Below are positions 43,120 through 52,173 of a stretch of 64,000 bases of DNA, piece after piece. The stretch covers positions 558,001 through 622,000 of the forward strand of contig NC_011244.1 in NCBI RefSeq assembly GCF_000019705.1, written 5' to 3'. The stretch is from Borrelia recurrentis A1. GTDB taxonomy: Bacteria; Spirochaetota; Spirochaetia; Borreliales; Borreliaceae. The notes below the pieces were generated by a model. The model searched no databases and was not told the DNA's origin. It saw only the letters and a program-made list of their open reading frames with translations. Position numbers and translations under genes: made by a program. Positions within the stretch are counted from its first letter, which is position 1. Each line of letters starts with the position of its first letter.

Positions 43120-45261
43120 ATGAATAGTAGTGATATGATTGATAAATTTAAGGATTCTTTTAAAGAAGAGTCTATAGAGAATATTTCAGATATTGAACAT
43201 GCACTTCTTAATATTGAATTTGAATCAGGAAAAGAAGTTATCAATTCTATTTTTAGGAATTTTCATACAATAAAGGGTAGTGCAGGGATGTTTGGTTTTA
43301 ATTTTACAGCTTCTCTTGTGCATGAAATAGAGACGATTCTTGATCCTATCAAGATGGGTGTTGAAGAATTTAATCAAAGTACTGTTGATGCTACTTTGAT
43401 GGCGGTTGATTTTGTTCGTGAACTCATTGAAGGAGATGAAGCTATTGATGAGATTGTATATAAGACTCGTGAAAAAAGTTTAATAGATGCAATTAAGAAG
43501 GAACTTGGTATTGATATTGGTGTTGTTAAAGATATAGTTTTGGCTACTAATAGTAAAGTTCAAAATTCGTCAATTAATTTGGATTCTCAAGAAGCAGAAT
43601 TAAATTTGTCTTTAAATCAAAATAAATATGAAGATGAGGCTTTGAAGGTTGAGACTAAAGTTTATAGGGTCCTTTTTATTCCTTCAAGGGGAATTTTATT
43701 TCATGGGCACAAACCAATTAATTTTTTAAAAAAGTTGTTGAATTTGGGAAATGGACAAGTTAAGGCTAGAGTGAAAAATATTCCTGATTTGGAATTGATA
43801 TCTCCTGATAATGTTTATGTTGAGTGGGAATTAAAACTGGAGACAGAAGAGAGTAAAAGTACTATTGAGGATGTTTTTACATTTGTGGATGGACAGTCGA
43901 AATTTGTTATTGAGGAAGTTGATGCATCGTATGAGATAACAGATGATTCTTTTTTGTTAAATAATGTAACTCAAAATGTTAATGAGATGTTTCCTGAGAA
44001 AGAGCAAAATTTATTACATTCAAAAGAACTATATAATAATAAAATGTCCTTTAAGAGTGGTGAACATAATGTTAATGATGATACTGTCAAGAGTAAAGTC
44101 AATATTGCTAGTATTAAAGTTGATTCAAAAAAGTTAGATCATTTGGTAAATCTTGTTGGTGAACTTGTGACAATTCACTCTAAGCTTGCTAAAGAGGCTG
44201 AGATTAGTAATAATAATGTTTTAAATTCAATTTCAGCTGAATTTTCTTTGCTTATTAATGAACTTAGAGATTATACTACAGGACTTAGAACAGTTCCTAT
44301 TGAGATTTTATTTGTAAAGTTTCAAAGAATAGTTAAAGATTTGTCTGTTCAACTTGGTAAGTCAATTCATTATTATTCTCAAGGTGGTGATACCGTTCTT
44401 GATAAGAGTATTATTGAGAGGTTAAATGAGCCTTTGGTACACTTAATTAGAAATTCAATCGATCATGGAATTGAACCTGATGAGGAGAGAATAAAAGCCG
44501 GAAAGAAGGCCCATGGAATAATTAAACTTTCTGCACAACAATCAGGTGATTCTGTAATTGTTGTTATTGAAGATGATGGTAGGGGACTTGATAAACATAA
44601 GATAATTAAGCGAGCTATAGAGAAAAACATAATATCTGAGGCTATATCTAGCACTTTATCTGATGTTGATATTTATAATTTAATTTTTGAGCCTGGATTT
44701 TCAACAGCTGATGTTGTTACAAATATATCGGGTCGTGGTGTTGGAATGGATGTTGTAAAAAAACAGGTAGAATCTCTTAGAGGGAATGTAGTTATTGAGA
44801 GCGAGTTTGGTAAATATACCCGAATAAAATTAATTTTTCCTTTGACTTTGGCAATTATTGAAGGATGGTTTGTTAGGGTTTACGATCAGTATTTTATTGT
44901 TCCTTTGTCTAGTGTTGAATCTTGTCTTGAGGCTGATAAATTGGATTCTAGAGTATACGGACTTGAAAGTGGTGGTAATGTCATGGATTATAGGGGAAGT
45001 ATGATTAGCTTCATAAGATTGAGGGAATTTTTTGAAATATCTAATGAAAAAAGTAATAGTGAACATGTTGTTGTTGTTAACACAAATAGTGGTAAAATAG
45101 GAATTGTGGTAGATGAGGTTTTAGGACAACATCAAACCGTTATAAAAACTTTAGGTAAGGTTTATTCTAAAGTAGAAGGGGTCTCGGGAGCTACAATACT
45201 AGGAGATGGCAGCTTGGCATTAGTCATTGATGTTGATAATATAACTAAAATTATAAGGTAG
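43120..45261 (+). CDS. cheA: chemotaxis histidine kinase CheA
   Basis: A 713-aa kinase. The HPt domain carries His49 in FHTIKGSAGMF. A middle region (about 180-300) is the likely CheY/CheB-binding part. The dimerisation helices (about 330-420) include LVGELVTIHSKLAKEA and YTTGLRTVPIEILF, then the ATP domain with HLIRNSIDHGIE (N box), EDDGRGLD (G1) and ISGRGVGMDVVKK (G2). A C-terminal CheW-like domain starts at about 575. All catalytic motifs are intact. In B. burgdorferi the corresponding CheA1 is not the kinase needed for swimming chemotaxis in culture; I assume this one is equivalent. Confidence 0.95.
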   Translation: MNSSDMIDKFKDSFKEESIENISDIEHALLNIEFESGKEVINSIFRNFHTIKGSAGMFGFNFTASLVHEIETILDPIKMGVEEFNQSTVDATLMAVDFVRELIEGDEAIDEIVYKTREKSLIDAIKKELGIDIGVVKDIVLATNSKVQNSSINLDSQEAELNLSLNQNKYEDEALKVETKVYRVLFIPSRGILFHGHKPINFLKKLLNLGNGQVKARVKNIPDLELISPDNVYVEWELKLETEESKSTIEDVFTFVDGQSKFVIEEVDASYEITDDSFLLNNVTQNVNEMFPEKEQNLLHSKELYNNKMSFKSGEHNVNDDTVKSKVNIASIKVDSKKLDHLVNLVGELVTIHSKLAKEAEISNNNVLNSISAEFSLLINELRDYTTGLRTVPIEILFVKFQRIVKDLSVQLGKSIHYYSQGGDTVLDKSIIERLNEPLVHLIRNSIDHGIEPDEERIKAGKKAHGIIKLSAQQSGDSVIVVIEDDGRGLDKHKIIKRAIEKNIISEAISSTLSDVDIYNLIFEPGFSTADVVTNISGRGVGMDVVKKQVESLRGNVVIESEFGKYTRIKLIFPLTLAIIEGWFVRVYDQYFIVPLSSVESCLEADKLDSRVYGLESGGNVMDYRGSMISFIRLREFFEISNEKSNSEHVVVVNTNSGKIGIVVDEVLGQHQTVIKTLGKVYSKVEGVSGATILGDGSLALVIDVDNITKIIR

Positions 45262-45322
45262 TATATTCTTAGAGTAAGATATCTTGGTTTTTGTAAAGGT
45301 AGGTTTATATTAAATAATAATA

Positions 45323-46474
45323 ATGAAAATATTGGTAATTGATATTCAAGGTCTTATAAGACAGGTTTTTGTTAGAGCCTTTTCTAAGGATGTAGATGTT
45401 GAGATATTAAATCCGGGTTCTAATTCTTTAAATCTTATTAATGTTTTTTTGCAAAAATTTCCTGATGTAGTTATTATTGATGAAAATACGGCTAAGTCAC
45501 ATTTTGGAAATTCACTTAATAATGTTCTTAATAATATTTTACTTCCTGTTGTTTTTATAGCAGAGAATGAAGTTTATCCAAAATTTGGTTTTCTTGATTC
45601 TAAAAAAGATAAAATTAAATTAATAATCAATAAACTTAATTTTAAACTTACAGTTAATTTATTTAGAAGTGATTATTTAGATTTAATTAAATCAGAGATT
45701 AAGAAATTAGTGGATCATAAGTTTGTAGCTTCTTTTGAAAGTAAGAGAATAAAATCTCCTGATTTTTTTGAAAAGATTGAAAGTAAAGAGTCTGAAAGAG
45801 ATATTACTAACATAACCAAAAGTTATAAAGTTGCAGATGTTATTAATGTTTCTCCTAAAAATGGTCCAGATGTTATTCTGAAGTATCAAGGTGTAATTAA
45901 TAAAAATAAGACAGGAAAAGTTATTTTTGTTGGGGCTTCAACTGGTGGTACTGAGGCTTTAAGAGTTTTTTTAAAATTATTCAAAAAAGATTCTCCTCCA
46001 ATTGTAATTGTTCAACATATGCCTGGGGGTTTTACAACATCTTTTGCAAAAAGTTTAAATAATGAATTTGAAGTTGATATAAAAGAAGCTGAAGATGGAG
46101 ATATTTTAAGACCTGGTCTTGTAATAATTGCAAATGGTCATTATCATTTAATTGTGAAATATGCTAATGGAAATTATTTTACTCATCTAATTGATGGTCC
46201 TCCAGTTAGCAGACATAAACCTTCTGTTAATGTATTATTTCGTTCTGCTGCTATGTATGCAGGAGAGAATGCCATTGGAGTTATGCTTACGGGAATGGGG
46301 GATGATGGTGCTAGTTGTATGCTTGAAATGAAAAATAATGGTGCATATAACATTGCACAAGATCAATTGACTTCTGTAGTATTTGGTATGCCTATGGAGG
46401 CAATCAAGATAGGTGCTGTGGATAAGGTCCTTCCTTTAAATAAAATATCTGAGTGTATTTTAAGGAGATCTTAA
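45323..46474 (+). CDS. cheB: CheB methylesterase with a worn receiver domain
   Basis: A 383-aa protein. The C-terminal methylesterase domain is complete: FVGASTGGTEALRVFL (catalytic Ser), VQHMPGGFTTSFAKSLN (His) and MLTGMGDDGASCML (Asp). The N-terminal receiver is degenerate: the acidic pair reads VIDIQ instead of DD, the acceptor region VVIIDENTA keeps one Asp but lacks the following MP-x-x-DG, and the Thr/Lys pair is unclear. Phosphorylation control may therefore be weak or absent. It removes methyl groups from chemoreceptors. The stop overlaps the next ATG as TAATG. Confidence 0.92.
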   Translation: MKILVIDIQGLIRQVFVRAFSKDVDVEILNPGSNSLNLINVFLQKFPDVVIIDENTAKSHFGNSLNNVLNNILLPVVFIAENEVYPKFGFLDSKKDKIKLIINKLNFKLTVNLFRSDYLDLIKSEIKKLVDHKFVASFESKRIKSPDFFEKIESKESERDITNITKSYKVADVINVSPKNGPDVILKYQGVINKNKTGKVIFVGASTGGTEALRVFLKLFKKDSPPIVIVQHMPGGFTTSFAKSLNNEFEVDIKEAEDGDILRPGLVIIANGHYHLIVKYANGNYFTHLIDGPPVSRHKPSVNVLFRSAAMYAGENAIGVMLTGMGDDGASCMLEMKNNGAYNIAQDQLTSVVFGMPMEAIKIGAVDKVLPLNKISECILRRS

Positions 46475-48246
46475 TGGAAAATAATGATAAATTTTTGGAT
46501 ATTGATTCGTACATTGGTAATGTATTAACAGAACTTGAGACTTTTGATAATCGTTCAAGGCAAGTTTATGCAAGCTTAAGTAAATCGATTCCTAGGTTAA
46601 TAGAAAAGCTTTCTAAAGATATTAAAGATTTGTCTTTTAATATTGGGTTTATTTCTAATCTTGATGTTGATAATGACTATTCTTTAAATAACTTTATATC
46701 TAAAGTAATAAGAGTACTTAATGATTTTGTATCTTATTTTAATTCTTCAACTGAGATTCTTGAATCTCAATTTAGTATAATACGGGATAAGGTTAAGGAT
46801 ATAGAAATTCTTGAAGATGTAATTGAAAAAATGAAAAAAAGTTCTATCGATATGGAGATAATGTCGATTAATACACTAACTGTTGCCATGAGAGCTGGGA
46901 GAGCTGGAGGTGCTTTTTCTTATATTACAAATGAGATTAAAACTTTAACTCAATCTATGATTAAACAAGCAGATCAGCTAACTAGTAAGGGTAGAGATAT
47001 TAAGGTTGGACTTGATCGGGCTAAGGAACAGGTACTTGAAAATAATACGGCTGAGAATAAAATTCTTGAAGAATTTAAAGAGGATTTGATAAAAAATATC
47101 GATGAATTTGCAGGAAGTATTGGAGAAGTTATTGCATTTTATGATAATGTATTAAAAATACTTAATGAATTTAAATTTAAATTTGTAAATGCTGTATCTT
47201 ATCTACAATTTCAAGATAGACTTACTCAGTCTTTACATCATTTAAATGTTATGTATTCTAGCATTGATGTTTTTAAATTTAGGGATATAAGTGAAATTCA
47301 AAAATTAAAAGTTTTATCTGTTTTTACAGATTCGTCTAAAATGATAATTAGGGATGTTATTTCTAAATTAGATGAGAATTGTATGGCTTTTGAAGAATTT
47401 ATTGATACATCTATTTCTTCTATTCAAGTTATTAATGATTTAAAATCAGATAATTCTTCATATGTTGATATTTCAAAGTCTGTTGAAGCTTGTTCTATTA
47501 TCTTATTAAATTTACTTAGGAGAATAGATGATGTTGAGAAAAATAATTCTAATTTTTTAAATCTTTATTATGAACAAATTAAGCTTGTTAAATCTTTAGA
47601 ATTAATGTTTTCAAATATTTCAGCTATTTCTTCTAGATTTCAAAATATCAATATAGCATCTAAAATAGAGGTTGTAAAGAGAATTGAACTTGAAGATATG
47701 GAAGGCAATATTTCTGAAATGTCCAAAATTATTAATAATATTGATTTAAATATTACTAAAGGACGGGAATTTTTATCTCAAATAATATTTTTTTTTGAAA
47801 AAGTTGTAAAAGATTGTGACAATCGCTTTTATATTGAAAAAAATTATTTTAATAAGTTTAAGAAATTGTTTATAGAGATAAAGAGTAATATTTTTGAAAT
47901 AAAAAGGCTAGCTATTGATCATGTATTATCTTATGAAATGTTTCCCGTTAATTTTTTGGAAATATTTGAAGAGGTAAAATTAGATATTCATAGTATAAAA
48001 GCTTTACGAGAGGATCTTATAAATATTGAAAAGATTTTAATTGACATAGAAAATGATATTAATAGTAATCTTAATTCAGAGTTATTAAAACACGATCTTA
48101 AGTGTATTGAGGTGGAGGATAAAGAGTTTATTCGCAGAATTGCTAATAGATTTACTTTGTTTGTTCACAAGAAGTATTTATTATCGCTTATTGAAGATGA
48201 AAAGGATGTTCATTCATTTGATGAGGGTAGTGTAATTTTATTCTAA
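46474..48246 (+). CDS. cytosolic MCP-like coiled-coil protein in the chemotaxis operon
   Basis: A 590-aa, almost fully helical protein with no signal or membrane segment. Residues about 118-165 contain SINTLTVAMRAGRAGGAFSY followed by ITNEIKTL, which follows the tip of the chemoreceptor signalling hairpin (family form I-x-L-L-A-L-N-A-A-I-E-A-A-R-A-G-x-x-G-x-G-F). Long coiled coils follow, and no methylation consensus is obvious. ATG 46474 is preceded by AAGGAG; a GTG at 46453 is in frame but would include the SD. I infer a soluble receptor or scaffold for the CheA of this operon. Confidence 0.75.
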   Translation: MENNDKFLDIDSYIGNVLTELETFDNRSRQVYASLSKSIPRLIEKLSKDIKDLSFNIGFISNLDVDNDYSLNNFISKVIRVLNDFVSYFNSSTEILESQFSIIRDKVKDIEILEDVIEKMKKSSIDMEIMSINTLTVAMRAGRAGGAFSYITNEIKTLTQSMIKQADQLTSKGRDIKVGLDRAKEQVLENNTAENKILEEFKEDLIKNIDEFAGSIGEVIAFYDNVLKILNEFKFKFVNAVSYLQFQDRLTQSLHHLNVMYSSIDVFKFRDISEIQKLKVLSVFTDSSKMIIRDVISKLDENCMAFEEFIDTSISSIQVINDLKSDNSSYVDISKSVEACSIILLNLLRRIDDVEKNNSNFLNLYYEQIKLVKSLELMFSNISAISSRFQNINIASKIEVVKRIELEDMEGNISEMSKIINNIDLNITKGREFLSQIIFFFEKVVKDCDNRFYIEKNYFNKFKKLFIEIKSNIFEIKRLAIDHVLSYEMFPVNFLEIFEEVKLDIHSIKALREDLINIEKILIDIENDINSNLNSELLKHDLKCIEVEDKEFIRRIANRFTLFVHKKYLLSLIEDEKDVHSFDEGSVILF

Positions 48247-48282
48247 CTTTTGTATACTTTTATATGGGTTTAGGAGCGTTTC

Positions 48283-48657
48283 ATGCAAAAAAGGATTTTG
48301 GTTATAGATGACAATAGAGCTATTAGGCAAAGTGTTGCTTATATTTTGGAGCAGAATGGTTTTGCGGTTGCTGAGGCTCAAGATGGTCTTGAGGGTGTAT
48401 CTAAATTTAAGGAAGCTGTGGGACAGAGTGATAAAGATTTTGATCTAGTAATTACAGATATCAATATGCCTAATTTAGATGGAATAGGAGTGATAAAGGA
48501 GATAAGAGAGCTTGGAAGTTTTGTTCCAATACTTGTTTTAACTACTGAATCTGAACAATCGAAAGTTGATGAAGGTCGTAAAGCTGGCGCTACTGGTTGG
48601 CTTGTTAAACCTTTCAATCCCAATACTCTTATGCAAACAATATCAAAAATATTTTAA
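48283..48657 (+). CDS. cheY: CheY-type response regulator, chemotaxis operon copy
   Basis: A 124-aa single receiver with all residues: VIDDNRAIRQSV (acidic pair), LVITDINMPNLDG (phospho-Asp), LVLTTESEQSKVD (Thr), GWLVKPFNP (Lys). Last gene of the cheW-cheY run, 36 bases after the MCP-like gene. It differs from the copy at 25527 and probably answers to the CheA encoded here. Confidence 0.95.
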   Translation: MQKRILVIDDNRAIRQSVAYILEQNGFAVAEAQDGLEGVSKFKEAVGQSDKDFDLVITDINMPNLDGIGVIKEIRELGSFVPILVLTTESEQSKVDEGRKAGATGWLVKPFNPNTLMQTISKIF

Positions 48658-48699
48658 TTTTTATATTTTTATTTTTAGATTATCGTAAGGTTTAGTCTT

Positions 48700-50043
48700 A
48701 TGAGTTTTAAGCTAGATAAACAGTTTTATTTTCATTTAGGAGAATTAATTAAATTTAATAGTGTTAATGCTCCTGCATTAAAAAGTAAGCCTTTTGGAGA
48801 ACAAATTGATTTATGTCGAGATAAAGTATTAGAAATTGCTCGAGATATTGGTTTTAAAGTTTATAAAGATCCAGATGGATATTATGGTTTTGCTGAAATG
48901 GGTCAGGGCGATGAACTTATAGGTATTTTAACTCATATTGATGTTGTTGATGCTGGCAGCATATCCAAATGGCATTCAAATCCTTTTGAACTTGGTTTTC
49001 GAGATGGAAGAGTTTATGCTAGGGGTATTTTAGATGATAAGGGACCTTTAATGGCTGTTCTTTATGCTTTTAAAATGTTGCTATTAGAGAAAATTTGTTT
49101 TAAGAAGAGATTTAGAGTGATTTTTGGCACAGATGAAGAGACTAAATGGCGTTGTATTGAGCAGTATAAGATTAAAGAAGAGATTCCTGATTTTTCTTTT
49201 ACTCCTGATGGTGATTTTCCTATTGTTAATGCTGAGAAGGGGTTATTGCAATTTGATGTTATTAGTGATGAAAAATTTTTTATGAATCTTGAGCTTGGCA
49301 TAGGGTATAATGTTATTCCTGATGAATGTTCTTTTGAGCTTGGTGATGCTAATAAAGATGATTTTAGAATCTTACTTGATAATTTTGATGGTAAAATTAG
49401 ATATAAGTTTTTTGAAAACAATGTTTTAATTCATGGCATTTCTGCTCATGCCTCTTTACCTGAACTTGGTGTTAATGTTGCTCCTTATGCATTAGATATT
49501 ATTAAATCTTTAGGAATAAGAAGTAATTTTATTGCTTTTTTTGAAGACAGGATTGGTTTTACTATCAATGGAGAGAAATTGTTTGGGAAGGTTTTGGAAG
49601 ATTTGCAATCTGGAAAACTTACTCTTTGTTTAACAAAAATTAAATTGTCTAAAACATCTAATCAAATCTTGTCTTTTGATATGAGGTATCCTATAAGTTA
49701 TAAAAGGGAAGATTTGGTAAGTTTAATAAAGAAAACTTTAGATTTATATTCTCTAAATTATAGTGAAGTTTCTTTTCTTGATCCTCTTTATGTTGATTCT
49801 AATTTAAAATTTATTTCATCTTTAATGGAAGTTTATCAGAATTTTACAGGAGAGAGTGATGTTAATCCTATTTCTATTGGTGGTGCAACTTATTCAAGAG
49901 CTTTGAAAAATTGTGTTGCTTTTGGACCATTATTTAAAGGTTCAGATAATACAGCCCATCAGGTTAATGAGTATATTAATGAAAATGAACTTATGGATCT
50001 TATTTTGATTTATAAGAATGCTGTTGAAAAACTTAATACTTAA
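48700..50043 (+). CDS. M20-family dipeptidase (PepV/Sapep-like)
   Basis: A 447-aa cytosolic zinc peptidase. Metal and catalytic residues are in place: LTHIDVVDAGSISKWHSNPF (His and Asp), YARGILDDKGPLMAVLYAF (bridging Asp), FGTDEETKWRCIEQY (catalytic Glu pair), FTPDGDFPIVNAEKG (Asp) and GSDNTAHQVNEYI (C-terminal His). The wording matches PepV-type dipeptidases with a lid domain. It releases amino acids from short peptides, useful in an organism that imports oligopeptides. It lies between cheY and the tRNA-Leu/pyrH pair. Confidence 0.9.
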   Translation: MSFKLDKQFYFHLGELIKFNSVNAPALKSKPFGEQIDLCRDKVLEIARDIGFKVYKDPDGYYGFAEMGQGDELIGILTHIDVVDAGSISKWHSNPFELGFRDGRVYARGILDDKGPLMAVLYAFKMLLLEKICFKKRFRVIFGTDEETKWRCIEQYKIKEEIPDFSFTPDGDFPIVNAEKGLLQFDVISDEKFFMNLELGIGYNVIPDECSFELGDANKDDFRILLDNFDGKIRYKFFENNVLIHGISAHASLPELGVNVAPYALDIIKSLGIRSNFIAFFEDRIGFTINGEKLFGKVLEDLQSGKLTLCLTKIKLSKTSNQILSFDMRYPISYKREDLVSLIKKTLDLYSLNYSEVSFLDPLYVDSNLKFISSLMEVYQNFTGESDVNPISIGGATYSRALKNCVAFGPLFKGSDNTAHQVNEYINENELMDLILIYKNAVEKLNT

Positions 50044-50049
50044 AAATAG

Positions 50050-50133
50050 TACCGGTAGTCGGAGTCGAACCGACACGAGATTGCTCTCATCAGATTTTGA
50101 GTCTGACGCGTCTACCAATTCCGCCATACCGGC
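50050..50133 (-). tRNA. tRNA-Leu (anticodon CAA)
   Basis: Minus-strand cloverleaf of 84 nt. The acceptor is GCCGGTA with TACCGGT, the anticodon stem TCAGA/TCTGA encloses CTCAAAA (anticodon CAA), and there is a long variable arm as expected for Leu and a GTTCGAC T-loop. Its 5' end is eight bases after the pyrH stop, with no room for a promoter, so it is probably cut from the pyrH transcript. Confidence 0.94.
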
Positions 50134-50141
50134 AATAGATT

Positions 50142-50831
50142 TTATTTTACTACAATAGTTCCTAAAAAATCATCATTTTTATCAAAAACTTTTTGTAAAT
50201 TTGTAAGATCAGTGCCATTAAGTATATAAGCTTTAATTCCAAGTTTTAATGCTAGTTCTGTTGCTATTGGATCAAATGGTAAATGTGAACCAGGTTCCCA
50301 ATCTTTTCCTACGATATTTTGTAATTTATTCCAAGTGATGTTTTTAAATCCTTTTGCATCATTATATTTTTTTGGATCTTTATCATATATTTGATCAATA
50401 TTGGTTAAATTAATTATTTCGTTTGAATTGAACTTTTCGGCAAATTTTACGGTAATATAATCTGTTGAAAATCCTGATTTCCATCCTGATGCAACTAATA
50501 TTTGTCCTTTAAATTGAAAATCTTCAGTTGGATTGCTTACAATATCGTTAATGCAAAATGGTTGCATTGCTTTGCTTATAAGAGTTGCATTTAGTTTAGT
50601 TGCCATTATTCCAATTTCATCGAGTTCATGATTTTTAAATTTAGGATTAATTTGCTTATAAGCATCTTGATATTCTCTTGCTGTTTTTCCGCCTCCTGTA
50701 ATTAAAATAACTTTTCTGTTATGTTCTTTTTTTATCCATTGAAAAATAAGATTTTTTAAATTTTTAATGTATGTTGTATTAATGTGATTAGGATTGATTA
50801 TCCCTCCCCCAAGACTAATTATCTTTATCAT
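50142..50831 (-). CDS. pyrH: UMP kinase, archaeal-type
   Basis: A 229-aa amino-acid-kinase-fold enzyme that makes UDP from UMP. IISLGGGIINP at the N-terminus, LITGGGKTAREYQ, LVASGWKSGFSTD, NLTNIDQIYDKDPKKYNDA and LPFDPIATELAL are the family blocks. The short N-terminus and GGG loop match the archaeal-type subfamily rather than the usual bacterial PyrH. The SD AAGGAG precedes the ATG. tRNA-Leu follows eight bases downstream. Confidence 0.92.
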   Translation of the reverse strand: MIKIISLGGGIINPNHINTTYIKNLKNLIFQWIKKEHNRKVILITGGGKTAREYQDAYKQINPKFKNHELDEIGIMATKLNATLISKAMQPFCINDIVSNPTEDFQFKGQILVASGWKSGFSTDYITVKFAEKFNSNEIINLTNIDQIYDKDPKKYNDAKGFKNITWNKLQNIVGKDWEPGSHLPFDPIATELALKLGIKAYILNGTDLTNLQKVFDKNDDFLGTIVVK

Positions 50832-50909
50832 CTAAACTCCTTATTTGAGTCGGTTATTTTTTTATTTAAATTTGTATTATATAGTATATTTATATTCAGG
50901 TTGTTGGAA

Positions 50910-50930
50910 AATATGATTTAAAATCATATT
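50910..50930. repeat. 21-base palindrome in the pyrH/glycosyltransferase gap
   Basis: AATATGATTT (50910-50919), one base, AAATCATATT (50921-50930). It lies between the divergent pyrH and glycosyltransferase promoters, close to a leftward TATAAT at 50876-50881, and could be an operator. Confidence 0.45.
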
Positions 50931-50950
50931 ACCTTATTAACTATACTATA

Positions 50951-50979
50951 TTGTGCAATGTTTCCTTATATCTTATAGT
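50951..50979 (+). promoter_or_regulatory. candidate promoter for the glycosyltransferase gene
   Basis: TTGTGC (50951-50956), a 17-base spacer and TATAGT (50974-50979), about 60 bases before the start at 51048. Confidence 0.5.
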
Positions 50980-51047
50980 TAAGAATATTTATTATATTAA
51001 ATTGTTTACAGGTTTTGCTTAGGTAGGTATTTAGTTAGGAGGATTTT

Positions 51048-52112
51048 ATGTATAAGTACAAGGTTTCTGTGATTATTTGTTTTTTTAATGCTGAGAGTAC
51101 CCTTGAAACGATGTTGAAGAACGCTGTTAATCAGACATTGCGAGATAAAGAAATTATATTGGTAAATGATGGTTCTTATGATCAAAGCTTAAAGATAGCT
51201 CAAAAATTTGCGGAGAAATATGATTTTATTAAAGTTATTAATCAGAAAAATATGGGAATATCCGTTGCTAGGAATAATGGTTTTGAGAAATCTGAGGGAG
51301 AATATATAGTTTATTGGGATAGTGATGATTTTATTGAGAATACTATGCTTGAGGTACTATATAATAGGGCAAAAGCTGATAATTCAGATATTGTTTGTTC
51401 TCAGTTTTATATTTATTTTCTTGCAAGAAAGATTAAAAGAAAGTCAGTTCTTCCTTTTCCTAATTATCCAATAACCGGTGAAGAGGCTTTTAAGAATTTA
51501 TTATTGACTGTTTTTTCTAGTTTTTATAAAAAAAATTTTGTTGTAGGTACAGTGTGGGATAAATTGATTAGAAGAGATTTGATTGTAAGTAATAATGTTA
51601 AATTTAATGATGTAATACTAGAGGATATAGTTTTTATGCTACATGCTTTTTTAAAAGCAAAGAAAGTTTCTTTTGTAAATAATTATTTTTATACTAATTT
51701 TCAAAGGATGGGAAGTGCGAGTTCATCAATTAGTGTTATTAGTAAGGTAAATATGTCTCTTAAAGTTGTAGAAAATCTTTTAAAAGAAGAAGGGTTGTTT
51801 GAAAAATATTTTGAATATTATAAAAAATTTTATTTGCAACTTTATTATTATATTTCTTTTAAGCAAGTTTATGTTATAAATTGGCATATTAAGGATAAAC
51901 TTGTATATAAAGCTCATAAAGCAAAACTCATTTTTGTTCTTAATGAAGTTAAAAATTCAAAAGAATTTCAAAATTATTATGGAAGTCTTAAAAATTCCAG
52001 ATTTAGTGAGTTACAAACTTTGCCAAAAATGATGTTAAAAATTTGGAATCTGAGTTCTGTATTGTATGTTAATTTTTCCATATTTATGTATAAGGCTTTC
52101 TTGAAAAATTAG
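51048..52112 (+). CDS. family 2 glycosyltransferase
   Basis: A 354-aa GT-A enzyme. VSVIICFFNAESTLETMLKN starts the nucleotide-sugar fold, VNDGSYDQSLKIA carries the N-D-G-S motif, YWDSDDFIENTM the DxD-type metal site, and LEDIVFMLHAF the catalytic acidic region. No membrane helices. It probably adds a hexose to a glycolipid or another surface glycan, since Borrelia lacks lipopolysaccharide and makes galactolipids, but the acceptor is not known. TTAGGAGG before the ATG is a very strong ribosome site. Confidence 0.9.
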   Translation: MYKYKVSVIICFFNAESTLETMLKNAVNQTLRDKEIILVNDGSYDQSLKIAQKFAEKYDFIKVINQKNMGISVARNNGFEKSEGEYIVYWDSDDFIENTMLEVLYNRAKADNSDIVCSQFYIYFLARKIKRKSVLPFPNYPITGEEAFKNLLLTVFSSFYKKNFVVGTVWDKLIRRDLIVSNNVKFNDVILEDIVFMLHAFLKAKKVSFVNNYFYTNFQRMGSASSSISVISKVNMSLKVVENLLKEEGLFEKYFEYYKKFYLQLYYYISFKQVYVINWHIKDKLVYKAHKAKLIFVLNEVKNSKEFQNYYGSLKNSRFSELQTLPKMMLKIWNLSSVLYVNFSIFMYKAFLKN

Positions 52113-52123
52113 TATTTTAATTC

Positions 52124-52152
52124 TTGTATTTATTTTTATACTATTTTATAAT
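52124..52152 (+). promoter_or_regulatory. promoter for the ABC transporter pair
   Basis: TTGTAT (52124-52129), a 17-base spacer and a perfect TATAAT (52147-52152). The predicted start near 52159 is almost at the AAGGAG SD (52160-52165), giving a leader of only about 15 bases. Confidence 0.6.
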
Positions 52153-52173
52153 GGGGCTGAAGGAGAATTTTGG

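Noticed and set aside
44463-44654. Antisense ORF inside cheA
   Set aside because: It lies opposite the kinase N-box region, has no start signal and a Ser/Ile-rich antisense composition.
49942-50127. A 61-codon leftward ORF at the end of the M20 gene
   Set aside because: Its coding part overlaps tRNA-Leu and the antisense of the peptidase, and it has no ribosome site or family likeness.
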